This document shows positions 24,581 to 31,526 of a stretch of 64,000 nucleotides of DNA, piece after piece. Below the pieces are notes generated by a model that was given only the letters and a program-made list of their open reading frames with translations, ran no database searches and was not told the origin of the DNA. The stretch lies in contig JAHDVK010000009.1 of assembly GCA_023384675.1 (NCBI GenBank), positions 124,001 to 188,000 on the forward strand, given 5' to 3'. Within the stretch, counting starts at the first letter, position 1; every line of letters begins with the position of its first letter. The position numbers and the translations under genes were made by a program. Source of the DNA: Bryobacteraceae bacterium. Lineage in GTDB: Bacteria; Acidobacteriota; Terriglobia; Bryobacterales; Bryobacteraceae.

Positions 24581-26521
24581 CTATCTTTTTCTCAACGCCA
24601 GCGCGAAACCCCCCGCGGACACAAGCGTGGGATTGACGATCGACTCGCGGGTCAGCGCCATGCGCTCGATTTTCGTTTTCGCCGGCGCGCCCGCCACATC
24701 CAGGATCAATTCCGCGTCGTATTCCCCGGCATCGAGGAAATCCAGCTTCAGCGCCACGGTCCGCTGCTCGTGGTTCGTGATGCCGCCGACGTACCAATCG
24801 CGGCCCTTGCGCCGCGCGATGACGATATGGGACACGGGTTCGCCCGCCAGCACGCGCGTCTCGTCCCAGGTCACCGGCACGGCGCTGAGGAAAGGCGTCT
24901 CGGGCTGGCCGCGGTAAGCGCCCGGATAGTCGGCGAACATCTCGAATGCGGTCTCGAAGACCACATAAAGCGCCACCTGGTGCGCGCGGGTCATCGGCAC
25001 CTCGGGGTTCAACCAGCGCGGCGTGAAGCGCTCCGGTTCGACGTTCGAGAAGCCGCCCGGCGTGTAATCCAGAGGCCCCGCGAGCATGCGCGTGAAGGCG
25101 AGCGTGACGTTATGTTCGGCCGTCACGCGGTTCGACCACTTGGCGTATTCCAGGCTCATCGCCGCCTCGCGCGTGAGCAGGTTCGGATAGTAGCGGCGCA
25201 GCCCGCAGGGCTTGTAAGCGCCGTGGAAGTTCACCATCAGCTTATGCTCGGCGGCCTTCTTGAGGACGCGGTGGTAGAAGCCCACCATGTCCTGGTCGTC
25301 GCGGTCCATGAAGTCGATCTTCACGCCGCGAATACCCCATTTTTCGAACAGCGGGAAGGCCTCGTCCATCTGCATGTCGACGAAGGTCCAATGGGCCCAC
25401 AGCCACAGGCCCACGCTTTTCTGCTTCGCATAGGCGAGCAGCGAGGGCATATCGAGCGCGGGATTCGTGCGGGTGAGGTCGCGCGAGCGCCCATCCACTT
25501 CGGCGGACCAGCCTTCGTCCAGCATCATGTAGGGCAGGCGGGCCTCGGCCGAGAAGTCGATGTAGTGCTTCATCGTCTCGGTGTTCATTCCGGGCTTGAA
25601 CGAAACGCCCGTGGCGTAATCGCCCGACCACCACGACCAGGAGGTCTTGCCCGGCTCGATCCAGCTTTCATCCGCGATGCGCGACGGCGGCGCGAGATGG
25701 AGCACGATGTTCGATTCCACCAGCGCGCCGGGGCGGTCCGCGATCAGCAGCACGCGCCAGGGCGTTTCGAGCGGCGTCGCGCGGATCACCGCCAGCGACG
25801 GATCGTCCACGCGCGGCGACAGCGAAGCCTCCAGCACGCGGCCCGTGCCGCGCTTCAGATACAGGCCCGCGTAGTTTTCGAGGTGCGATTCGGTGACCGC
25901 CACCCACGCCACGCCGGGCACGCGGGCCAGATAGGGCAGCCCGATGAGCGCGCTGGTCTTGATCGACGACACCGGCAGCTTCACGTAGCTGTCTTCGTAG
26001 GACGTGCGGTAGCCGTTCAGCACGAGCGGGTAGGAGTCGCCTTCGCGCGCGAGATGAAACTGAGTGAGTTCGCGGGCCAGGCGAAGATCGCGCAGGCTCG
26101 GCTGCGCGGGCACCCGGTAGCGGAACCCCAAACCATCGTCAAAAACGCGAATTTCGACGCTAAAACGCCTCCGTAAGCCCTCTTTTTCGTGAAAATCGGC
26201 GAGCAGCGTGTTGGCGCGGGCGCGCAGGGGATTCGCCTTGCCGTGCTTCATCGAATAGGTCTCGTCGATGCTGCCGGGCGCGGCTCCGGCGATGGCCAGG
26301 TTCGCCGCGAGCGGCGGCTGATTCTGCGGATCGAGCCCGAGCCGGGATTCGGCAATCACCGGCTGCCCCCGGTAGCTGACTTCGTAGGCCAGCGCGTTCT
26401 GCTTGGTCTGGTTAAGAGTGAAAACGATACTTCCGTCGGGCGAAGCGACGCGCAAGGGGAACTCCTGCGCGGCGGCGCCCGCGGCCAGCAGGGAAAGGCA
26501 GACAAGGATTCGGAGCGGCAT
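24581..26521 (-). CDS. Glycoside hydrolase family 97 enzyme
   Basis: A 646-residue secreted GH97 enzyme (alpha-glucosidase or alpha-galactosidase). I start it at MPLRILVCL because the signal peptide begins there; an in-frame GTG four codons upstream is possible. The N-terminal beta-supersandwich (~20-270) is followed by the (beta/alpha)8 barrel with WSWWSGDYATG, MLDEGWSAE, VGLWLWAHW and KIDFMDRDDQDMVGFYH, and a C-terminal beta domain. The Asp in KIDFMDRDD fits the nucleophile position of retaining GH97 members, which points to the galactosidase-like branch, but this needs structure-based alignment. Confidence 0.88.
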   Translation of the reverse strand: MPLRILVCLSLLAAGAAAQEFPLRVASPDGSIVFTLNQTKQNALAYEVSYRGQPVIAESRLGLDPQNQPPLAANLAIAGAAPGSIDETYSMKHGKANPLRARANTLLADFHEKEGLRRRFSVEIRVFDDGLGFRYRVPAQPSLRDLRLARELTQFHLAREGDSYPLVLNGYRTSYEDSYVKLPVSSIKTSALIGLPYLARVPGVAWVAVTESHLENYAGLYLKRGTGRVLEASLSPRVDDPSLAVIRATPLETPWRVLLIADRPGALVESNIVLHLAPPSRIADESWIEPGKTSWSWWSGDYATGVSFKPGMNTETMKHYIDFSAEARLPYMMLDEGWSAEVDGRSRDLTRTNPALDMPSLLAYAKQKSVGLWLWAHWTFVDMQMDEAFPLFEKWGIRGVKIDFMDRDDQDMVGFYHRVLKKAAEHKLMVNFHGAYKPCGLRRYYPNLLTREAAMSLEYAKWSNRVTAEHNVTLAFTRMLAGPLDYTPGGFSNVEPERFTPRWLNPEVPMTRAHQVALYVVFETAFEMFADYPGAYRGQPETPFLSAVPVTWDETRVLAGEPVSHIVIARRKGRDWYVGGITNHEQRTVALKLDFLDAGEYDAELILDVAGAPAKTKIERMALTRESIVNPTLVSAGGFALALRKR

Positions 26522-26964
26522 GACTGAAATCACCCGGATTCACTATATAGGATTCGGGCTGGGGGCGGTGCGCCGCGTTGCTTTGGACGGAGGTGGGCAT
26601 GAGTGGGTGCATTAGGTGCATTAGGTGACCGGACCCCAATTCCCCTATCTGGCTTCTTCGGCCCGGTCTTCGGCGGTTGCGTTTCCGGTCAGTCTAAAGC
26701 CCGGCTCGCCCGGCTTTGCCAATGAGCCAGTTCCCAAGTAAAGCAATGATGTGTTCCCGAAATCGGGCACTTGGGTGGCAACGGTTTGTAGCCGCCGAGC
26801 GCGTGATTGTTGACAGCACGTCTTATGCTATCTGGCGATACATTGACACGGTTGTTGACAGGCTTCAGGATTGTCGCAGAACCGGACGGTGTCAAACAGT
26901 GAGATTCCTTGAAACGGAAATAACTGTATGACTCGTCGGTACATTGTCTGACAGAGGCCTTCCC
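26522..26964. other. Intergenic region with repeat unit
   Basis: No convincing gene. The segment contains a short tandem GTGCATTAG duplication near 26608 and a repeat unit listed separately. The 250 bp before the next ATG are less GC-rich and probably include its promoter. A 121-codon minus-strand frame here has no family features and is rejected. Confidence 0.4.
26623..26698. repeat. Dispersed repeat, copy A (long form)
   Basis: It begins GGTGACCGGACCCCAATT, continues CCCCTATCTGGCT, and after a 31-bp stretch continues GTTTCCGGTCAGTCTAAA. Copy B lacks the 31-bp stretch, and copy C keeps only the first half. Confidence 0.6.
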
Positions 26965-27624
26965 ATGAGCCAGCGCATTTTTCGAAATGATTTTGTACGG
27001 TTGGCCGTACTGGCAGGATTCGCCGGATTGGCCGGATGGACGGCTATGGCCCAATTACCCGGCAATCAGGCCGGAGACGAGCCGTATATTGCCGATGGTG
27101 TGGTGAGATTCCAAATGATCGAGCCAGGCCGAAGTACCGGGGAAGAGCGCAGCTTCGCAATCGTTGTGGCGCGCGACCGTTCGGGGAGCGTGTATCGATC
27201 GCAGGAACGGCCGCAAGGAAAGCTCGTGAACCTGTGGGTGAAAGAGACGGGGATCCTGTACCTGATCGATTTCGCCCAGAGGACGGTGCAAGTGCAGGGC
27301 CAAATGGAAAATCACCCGAGTTCCCGAGTGAGCGCGGCGGCGAAGATGAGTCCGGAAGGGGCAAACAGGCAGGTAGCGGGCTTGGACTGCGTGCCGCAAC
27401 CGGTATTCGGCATGCGCGAAGGGAAACGTGTGCAGGGCGGGGAGAAGTGCTTTGCGACGGACCCCGCGGGGCTGCTGCTGTCGTCGAAAACGGAGATGTC
27501 GTTCCAGGGGAAGACACTCCTCGAAGAAACGGAAATCACGAGTGTCCGGCGCGGAGTGGAACCGGATGCGAGTTGGTTTGAGGTGCCCGCGGATTTCCGG
27601 GTGGTGAAGCGGGCAGGCAGGTAG
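26965..27624 (+). CDS. Secreted protein of unknown function
   Basis: A 219-residue protein beginning at MSQRIF; GAGG lies just upstream, while the longer frame would need a TTG start. Residues 1-31 form a signal peptide (LAVLAGFAGLAGWTAMAQ). The rest is mainly beta (SFAIVVARDRSGSVYRSQ, LVNLWVKETGILYLIDFAQRTVQVQ, C-terminal EITSVRRGVEPDASWFEVPADFRVVK) and has two Cys (GLDCVPQ and EKCFAT). The pattern resembles LolA/LppX-like or DUF4412-like periplasmic proteins, but no motif is decisive. It is flanked by copies A and B of a short repeat. Confidence 0.7.
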   Translation: MSQRIFRNDFVRLAVLAGFAGLAGWTAMAQLPGNQAGDEPYIADGVVRFQMIEPGRSTGEERSFAIVVARDRSGSVYRSQERPQGKLVNLWVKETGILYLIDFAQRTVQVQGQMENHPSSRVSAAAKMSPEGANRQVAGLDCVPQPVFGMREGKRVQGGEKCFATDPAGLLLSSKTEMSFQGKTLLEETEITSVRRGVEPDASWFEVPADFRVVKRAGR

Positions 27625-27640
27625 GGCGTTGAGCGTTGAG

Positions 27641-27680
27641 TGACTGGACCCCAATTGTCCTATCGTTTCCGGTCAGCCCA
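27641..27680. repeat. Dispersed repeat, copy B (short form)
   Basis: TGACTGGACCCCAATT-GTCCTATC is joined directly to GTTTCCGGTCAGCCCAAA. Compared with copy A it is the same element without the internal 31 bp. Confidence 0.65.
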
Positions 27681-27706
27681 AACCCTGTTCTCCCCATTTT
27701 GCGGAT

Positions 27707-27732
27707 GTAGGGCGCGCCTTCAGCCCGCGCGG
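27707..27732. repeat. Left arm of 26-bp inverted repeat around toxin-antitoxin pair
   Basis: This 26-bp arm (GTAGGGCGCGCCTTCAGCCC and six further bases) is the exact reverse complement of 28532-28557. It ends 5 bp before the antitoxin stop codon. Confidence 0.85.
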
Positions 27733-27736
27733 CGAA

Positions 27737-28051
27737 CTATGCCGCCTTCACGGTGAGCTTAACGCCAACGCTTTTCTGAAGCACCCGGAGAATCGCGAAA
27801 AGGTTGGCGCTATTCGGGTTGCCGGATGGCCCTAGCATGCGATGCAGGCTCTTGCTTGGCTTCTTGACCTCCTCGGCCAGCCGCTCGAAACCGATAGTCG
27901 CATTAATCACGTCGCGCAGGACGGCCTTTCCAGTCGCCTCGTCGCCGCCCAGGTAGGCGTTCATCGCCTCCGTCAGCAACGCCTTGACGAACCCGGCATC
28001 CCGTTGCGCACGCTCGTAAATTGTCTCCCGAAATGCTCTGGTCAGTGCCAT
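27737..28051 (-). CDS. HTH antitoxin (HigA/addiction-module antidote type)
   Basis: A 104-residue DNA-binding antitoxin. Residues ~1-45 are helical (RAFRETIYERAQRDAGFVKALLTEAMNAYLGGD), and ~48-100 hold the helix-turn-helix (GFERLAEEVKKPSKSLHRMLGPSGNPNSANLFAILRVLQKSVGVKL), a pattern typical of probable addiction-module antidote proteins. It starts 4 bp after the toxin stop. It should bind and neutralise the toxin and repress its own operon, perhaps at the dyad on the toxin start. Confidence 0.9.
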   Translation of the reverse strand: MALTRAFRETIYERAQRDAGFVKALLTEAMNAYLGGDEATGKAVLRDVINATIGFERLAEEVKKPSKSLHRMLGPSGNPNSANLFAILRVLQKSVGVKLTVKAA

Positions 28052-28055
28052 CTGT

Positions 28056-28409
28056 TTACTCCTCTCTGCCCTTGCGGCGCTTATATTCGGCCCAGGCCAC
28101 CTGCGCAGCCGTGATCGCAGCGCTTTGACGTTTCTTCGAACTGCCGCCCAGAAGGATCACGATTCGCTCGCCGTCCTTGCCGAAGTAAACCCGGTACCCC
28201 GGCCCGAATTCGATCTTGAGTTCGAAGACGCCTCTGCCTACCCCTTCGACATTCGAGAAGTTTCCATGGCCCAGCCGTGTCAGCGCCACCGTGACCCGTG
28301 CGGCCGCGAGCGCATTCAACCCCTCGAACCAGCGGGTGAAAGGAGACCGGCCATGGGCGTCCAGGTACTCGCGGATTTCGATCTCCCACACTTCACTATG
28401 GTAACACAT
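28056..28409 (-). CDS. RelE/ParE-superfamily toxin (HigB/Gp49-like)
   Basis: A 117-residue toxin of the phage Gp49-like/HigB branch of RelE-type mRNA interferases. Typical features: IREYLDAHGRSPFTRWFEGL (~12-31), the LGHGNFSNVEGVGRGVFELKIEFGPGYRVYFG core (~47-78) and IVILLGGSSKKRQSAAITAA (~84-103). The toxin gene precedes the antitoxin gene, the order of higBA loci. A valine (GTG) seven codons in is an alternative start. The whole pair lies inside an inverted repeat. Confidence 0.9.
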   Translation of the reverse strand: MCYHSEVWEIEIREYLDAHGRSPFTRWFEGLNALAAARVTVALTRLGHGNFSNVEGVGRGVFELKIEFGPGYRVYFGKDGERIVILLGGSSKKRQSAAITAAQVAWAEYKRRKGREE

Positions 28410-28416
28410 GCGTTAC
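28401..28416. promoter_or_regulatory. Dyad over toxin start codon, possible operator
   Basis: GTAAC and GTTAC are separated by ACATGC, and the toxin ATG lies inside this dyad. Antitoxins of this type usually repress their own promoter through such sites, so it is a plausible operator. Confidence 0.4.
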
Positions 28417-28463
28417 TAAGCGGACGTGAACAACCCAATTCCGAGAGGGGAACTGGGGCGTCA

Positions 28464-28490
28464 GGTGACCCCAATTCGCCTATCTGGCTC
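28464..28490. repeat. Dispersed repeat, copy C (partial)
   Basis: GGTGACCCCAATTCGCCTATCTGGCT matches the first half of copy A except for a 5-bp deletion and one base change. It is in the same orientation as copies A and B. Confidence 0.55.
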
Positions 28491-28515
28491 CTACCAGCCG
28501 GTTGACACCGGCGGC

Positions 28516-28557
28516 TGGCGGGACTGAAGTCCCGCGCGGGCTGAAGGCGCGCCCTAC
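28516..28557. repeat. Right arm of inverted repeat with internal hairpin
   Basis: Bases 28532-28557 are the exact reverse complement of the arm before the antitoxin stop. The adjoining GCGGGACT-GA-AGTCCCGC (28518-28535) is itself a perfect hairpin. The composite looks like a REP/BIME-type extragenic palindrome. Confidence 0.8.
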
Positions 28558-28561
28558 GATT

Positions 28562-29953
28562 TCACGAGGCCGCCATGCGGCGCGCGATGGCCGTCAGTTC
28601 CTTCACGATGCCTGCGTTGCCGGGCGCATCGATCACGTTACTCGATTCGTTCGGATCGTTGGCGAGATCGTACAATTCGGAACGTCCCCAGCTCAGTTCG
28701 TTCAGCTTCCAGCGGTCCGTGCGCACCATCAGGATGGGCGGTTTGCCGACGTAGCGGTCGTCTGCGGTAAAGACGTTGTGGCAGAAATCGTACTCGGAAT
28801 AGGCGAATTCGCGGGGCGCGTATTTCCGGTTCTCCAGCAGTCCCGCGAAGCTGCGGCCGTCGAGCCCGCGCGGCGCTTCGAAACCGCAAAGCTCGGCCAG
28901 TGTGGGGAACAGGTCGACATGCTCGATGAACTCCTTGCGCGCCGGGGCGCTCTTGCCCTGTCCCGGCAGACTCACCAGCAGGGGCACGGCGACCGACTGC
29001 TCGAACATGTTGTGCTTGGTCCACATGCGGTGCGCGCCGGCCATTTCGCCGTGGTCGGAGGTGTAAACGACGATGGTGCGGTCGAGGAGTTTCAACTCCT
29101 CCAGCGCGGCATACACGCGGTCCACGCAGGAGTCCATCTGGCTGATGTTGCCGTAGTAGCCGGCGATGGAGCGGCGGCAGTCCGCGTCGCTTTGCTGGTA
29201 CCAGCCGCGTTCTTTGGCGCGGATCAGGTGGCCTTCAAATGCCGTGGTCAGAGCATCGGGCGGGCGGTGGGGCAGGCGCAGCTTTTCGGGTTGATAGAGG
29301 TCCCAATACCGCCGCATGGGCACCAGGGGCGTGTGCGGCACGAAGTAGGAACTCCAGAGCACGAAGGGCTGATCGCGATTTGCGCGCAGGAATTCGACCG
29401 ACTCGCGGGCGAAGAAATCGTCCTGGAAAAAGCGCGCATCGAGCGCCGACGGGCGGCCATCCACACCGCCTCCGCCGCCCTGATCCTTGCGCAGGCGTTC
29501 GCGTTCAGCGGCCGTGAGGGTCTTCGCGAAATCGCCTTCGTTGATGCGGTGGGCGAAGCCGTGGCGGCGGGATTCTTCGACAAAGTGCATTTTGCCGACG
29601 GCGGCCGTACGGTAGCCGCGTTCGGCGAAGAAGTGCGCGACGGTGCGCGACGTTTCCGGAAGGGGGTCTTTGAGGATGCGCGCGCCATGCTTGTGAGGGT
29701 AAAGGCCCGTTATCATCGAACCGCGCGCGGGCACGCACACGGGCGAGTTGCAGTACGTGTAATCGAAGCGGGTGGCGCGCGAGGCGAGCCGGTCGAGGCC
29801 GGGCGTCTTCACCTCCGCGTGGCCGTAGCAGCCGGACGCTTCGCGCTGGTGCTGGTCCGACATCAGAAACAGGATGTTGAAGCGCCGCGCCTGGGCGCGG
29901 GCGATCCATGGCGCGGCGGCGGAAGCGCTAAGAAAATGGCGGCGGGTCTGCAT
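28562..29953 (-). CDS. Exported sulfatase (formylglycine-type)
   Basis: A 463-residue sulfatase with a Tat-like leader (MQTRRHFLSASAAAPWIARA). Active-site elements: LFLMSDQHQREASG (~28-41; DQ instead of DD), C73 in CVPAR (73-77) for formylglycine formation, GKMHF, and YTSDHGEMAGAHRMWTKHN with the DHG metal ligands. The layout is closer to choline-sulfatase/iduronate-sulfatase-like proteins than to the other sulfatase in this window, which has the DDLGYGD motif. The substrate is unknown. The nearest upstream neighbour is a membrane-bound regulator on the same strand, 33 bp away. Confidence 0.9.
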   Translation of the reverse strand: MQTRRHFLSASAAAPWIARAQARRFNILFLMSDQHQREASGCYGHAEVKTPGLDRLASRATRFDYTYCNSPVCVPARGSMITGLYPHKHGARILKDPLPETSRTVAHFFAERGYRTAAVGKMHFVEESRRHGFAHRINEGDFAKTLTAAERERLRKDQGGGGGVDGRPSALDARFFQDDFFARESVEFLRANRDQPFVLWSSYFVPHTPLVPMRRYWDLYQPEKLRLPHRPPDALTTAFEGHLIRAKERGWYQQSDADCRRSIAGYYGNISQMDSCVDRVYAALEELKLLDRTIVVYTSDHGEMAGAHRMWTKHNMFEQSVAVPLLVSLPGQGKSAPARKEFIEHVDLFPTLAELCGFEAPRGLDGRSFAGLLENRKYAPREFAYSEYDFCHNVFTADDRYVGKPPILMVRTDRWKLNELSWGRSELYDLANDPNESSNVIDAPGNAGIVKELTAIARRMAAS

Positions 29954-29986
29954 GCGCCCCAGCTTATGGATCTTTGCGAGGAAAAG

Positions 29987-31249
29987 CTACTCCGCGGGCG
30001 GGCCGCAACGCAGGGCACGAACGGTCCACGTCATGGGCGTCAATCCAATGGCGCCGGTTTCGAGAATGGCTTCGAAGCCGGTCAACCGCTCCGGCGGCGC
30101 GCCGCACCGCTGCCGAATTTCGTCCACTCCGCGGGCCGAGAGCATGAACTGCCAGGCGCCCTCGGTGGACTGCCGCGAAACGCCGCCCATCAGGGCGACT
30201 TTGCCCCGCCCGTAGGGGTTCGGCGCGACGGCCACTCTCGTATGAAAACTGAGCTTCTCGCCCGACAGCCCCGCCGACTCGAACGTCTCGGGTTCACCCT
30301 CGCGCGGCTGCCGGTTGAGGAAATACCGCCGCTGCTTAAGCGGCTCGATGCGATGCTCGAAGGCCAGGTTCTTTTGGAACGCTTCCACCCAGGGGTTCGC
30401 TCCCAAACCGCCCGTCAGGATGACGTGGGCTTCGGCCAGGTCGTTGGCCCGGATCTCGCGCCAGTTGGTGCCCCGTACGCGCACACCTCGCGTGGCGGCG
30501 ATCGTCTGCAGTTGCGTCAGCAATTGCATCGCGCTGACCCGGACGAGCGAATTTTCGCTCCCCACGGGATAAAGAGCGCGTCGCAACCCCTCGGCATAGC
30601 CCTCCGGATGCCGGTGGTGCCCGTTCAGAAACTGCTCGAGGGAGGGGAACTCGGGCGCCGCAGCCCAACTCATTGGCAGCAAGGGGTCCTCGGCGACGAA
30701 GAGGATGGGCAGTGACGGGTCATGAAACAGTGGCTCCAGCAGGTAGGCCGGCTGCGGCGTCGCGCGCGGCGCCTGCGACCAAAGCCCCAGCGCCACGGCC
30801 CATCCGCTCAACGCGACCACCGCCGCGGCGGCCCGTGTCCAGCGGCGGCGGCGCGCCGCCGGGTCCGGGGATGCCGCCGCCGGTTCATTGGGTTGCAGCG
30901 CTGGGACGTAGCCCCCTTTGGCGATCTCCAGCCGCCAGGGATCCTGCCGTCCCTCGCCGTGGTAATACTCCTCCAGCTTGATTCGCAATTGCCGCGCGGT
31001 TACCCGTACAATGTTATCCTCATTCGGCGAGAAATCAGCAGCCTTGCCAAATACCTGGATTCCCAACGAGTATTCGTTGATTTCTTCGCCCCGGCCCTCG
31101 GCGGCCGTCTCCACGACATGTTCGAGGAATGCCCGAAGGCGGGCAGACCGGCTGAAGGTCTGGCTGCGCAAAATGGCCCCCGCCGCTTCGCGCATTGGAG
31201 CGGCCTGAGCGTGAGGGCTTCGCAGCGGCGCTGTCCTGGCTTGGGACAT
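29987..31249 (-). CDS. Membrane-anchored winged-helix regulator
   Basis: A 420-residue protein. Residues ~20-120 form the DNA-binding-like domain widespread in Acidobacteriota (SARLRAFLEHVVETAAEGRGEEINEYSLG...NIVRVTARQLRIKLEEYY...AKGGYVPAL), ~137-157 is one membrane helix, and ~160-420 is a periplasmic domain (LPILFVAEDPLLPMSW, VILTGGLGANPWVEAF) that resembles a nucleotide- or ligand-binding fold I cannot name. A ToxR-like one-component sensor is the likely role. It is divergent from a TonB receptor gene, a common pairing in this phylum. Confidence 0.8.
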   Translation of the reverse strand: MSQARTAPLRSPHAQAAPMREAAGAILRSQTFSRSARLRAFLEHVVETAAEGRGEEINEYSLGIQVFGKAADFSPNEDNIVRVTARQLRIKLEEYYHGEGRQDPWRLEIAKGGYVPALQPNEPAAASPDPAARRRRWTRAAAAVVALSGWAVALGLWSQAPRATPQPAYLLEPLFHDPSLPILFVAEDPLLPMSWAAAPEFPSLEQFLNGHHRHPEGYAEGLRRALYPVGSENSLVRVSAMQLLTQLQTIAATRGVRVRGTNWREIRANDLAEAHVILTGGLGANPWVEAFQKNLAFEHRIEPLKQRRYFLNRQPREGEPETFESAGLSGEKLSFHTRVAVAPNPYGRGKVALMGGVSRQSTEGAWQFMLSARGVDEIRQRCGAPPERLTGFEAILETGAIGLTPMTWTVRALRCGPPAE

Positions 31250-31526
31250 GGCAAGGCCAGTATATTACAGCGGCGGGCCGGGAACACCTCCTTTTCAACT
31301 CGTGGTAACCGTCTTCCGCCGCCGGTTCGTTGTCCGTCCCGGAACGCGGATCATACAGATTCTACTCACTCTCTACCGTAAATTCCCTGTAAATTCCTTC
31401 CCACGGACCAGAAGTGGGAGCATATTCGACCCAGAAACTGAGCGACCGGCGGTGGATCGCCGGGACGGCTGCTCTGTGCCGTCTCCCCGGCGTCCCGGCC
31501 GGGTACGAAAGGGGGTTTGTCCCGTT
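31250..31526. promoter_or_regulatory. Divergent region with tandem 11-bp repeat
   Basis: GTAAATTCCCT and GTAAATTCCTT lie head to tail at 31378-31399, one helical turn apart, in the gap between the membrane-bound regulator and the TonB receptor. They are plausible binding sites for the regulator. No clear -35/-10 pair is recognised. Confidence 0.4.

Noticed and set aside
26689-27054. 121-codon minus-strand frame near the secreted-protein gene
   Set aside because: It overlaps the start of a better gene, has no family features, no ribosome-binding site, and mixed codon use.
31248-31526. N-terminal extension of the TonB receptor at 31.5 kb (93 residues)
   Set aside because: The signal peptide starts at MRKTTAVLI, and the upstream frame overlaps the divergent promoter region.
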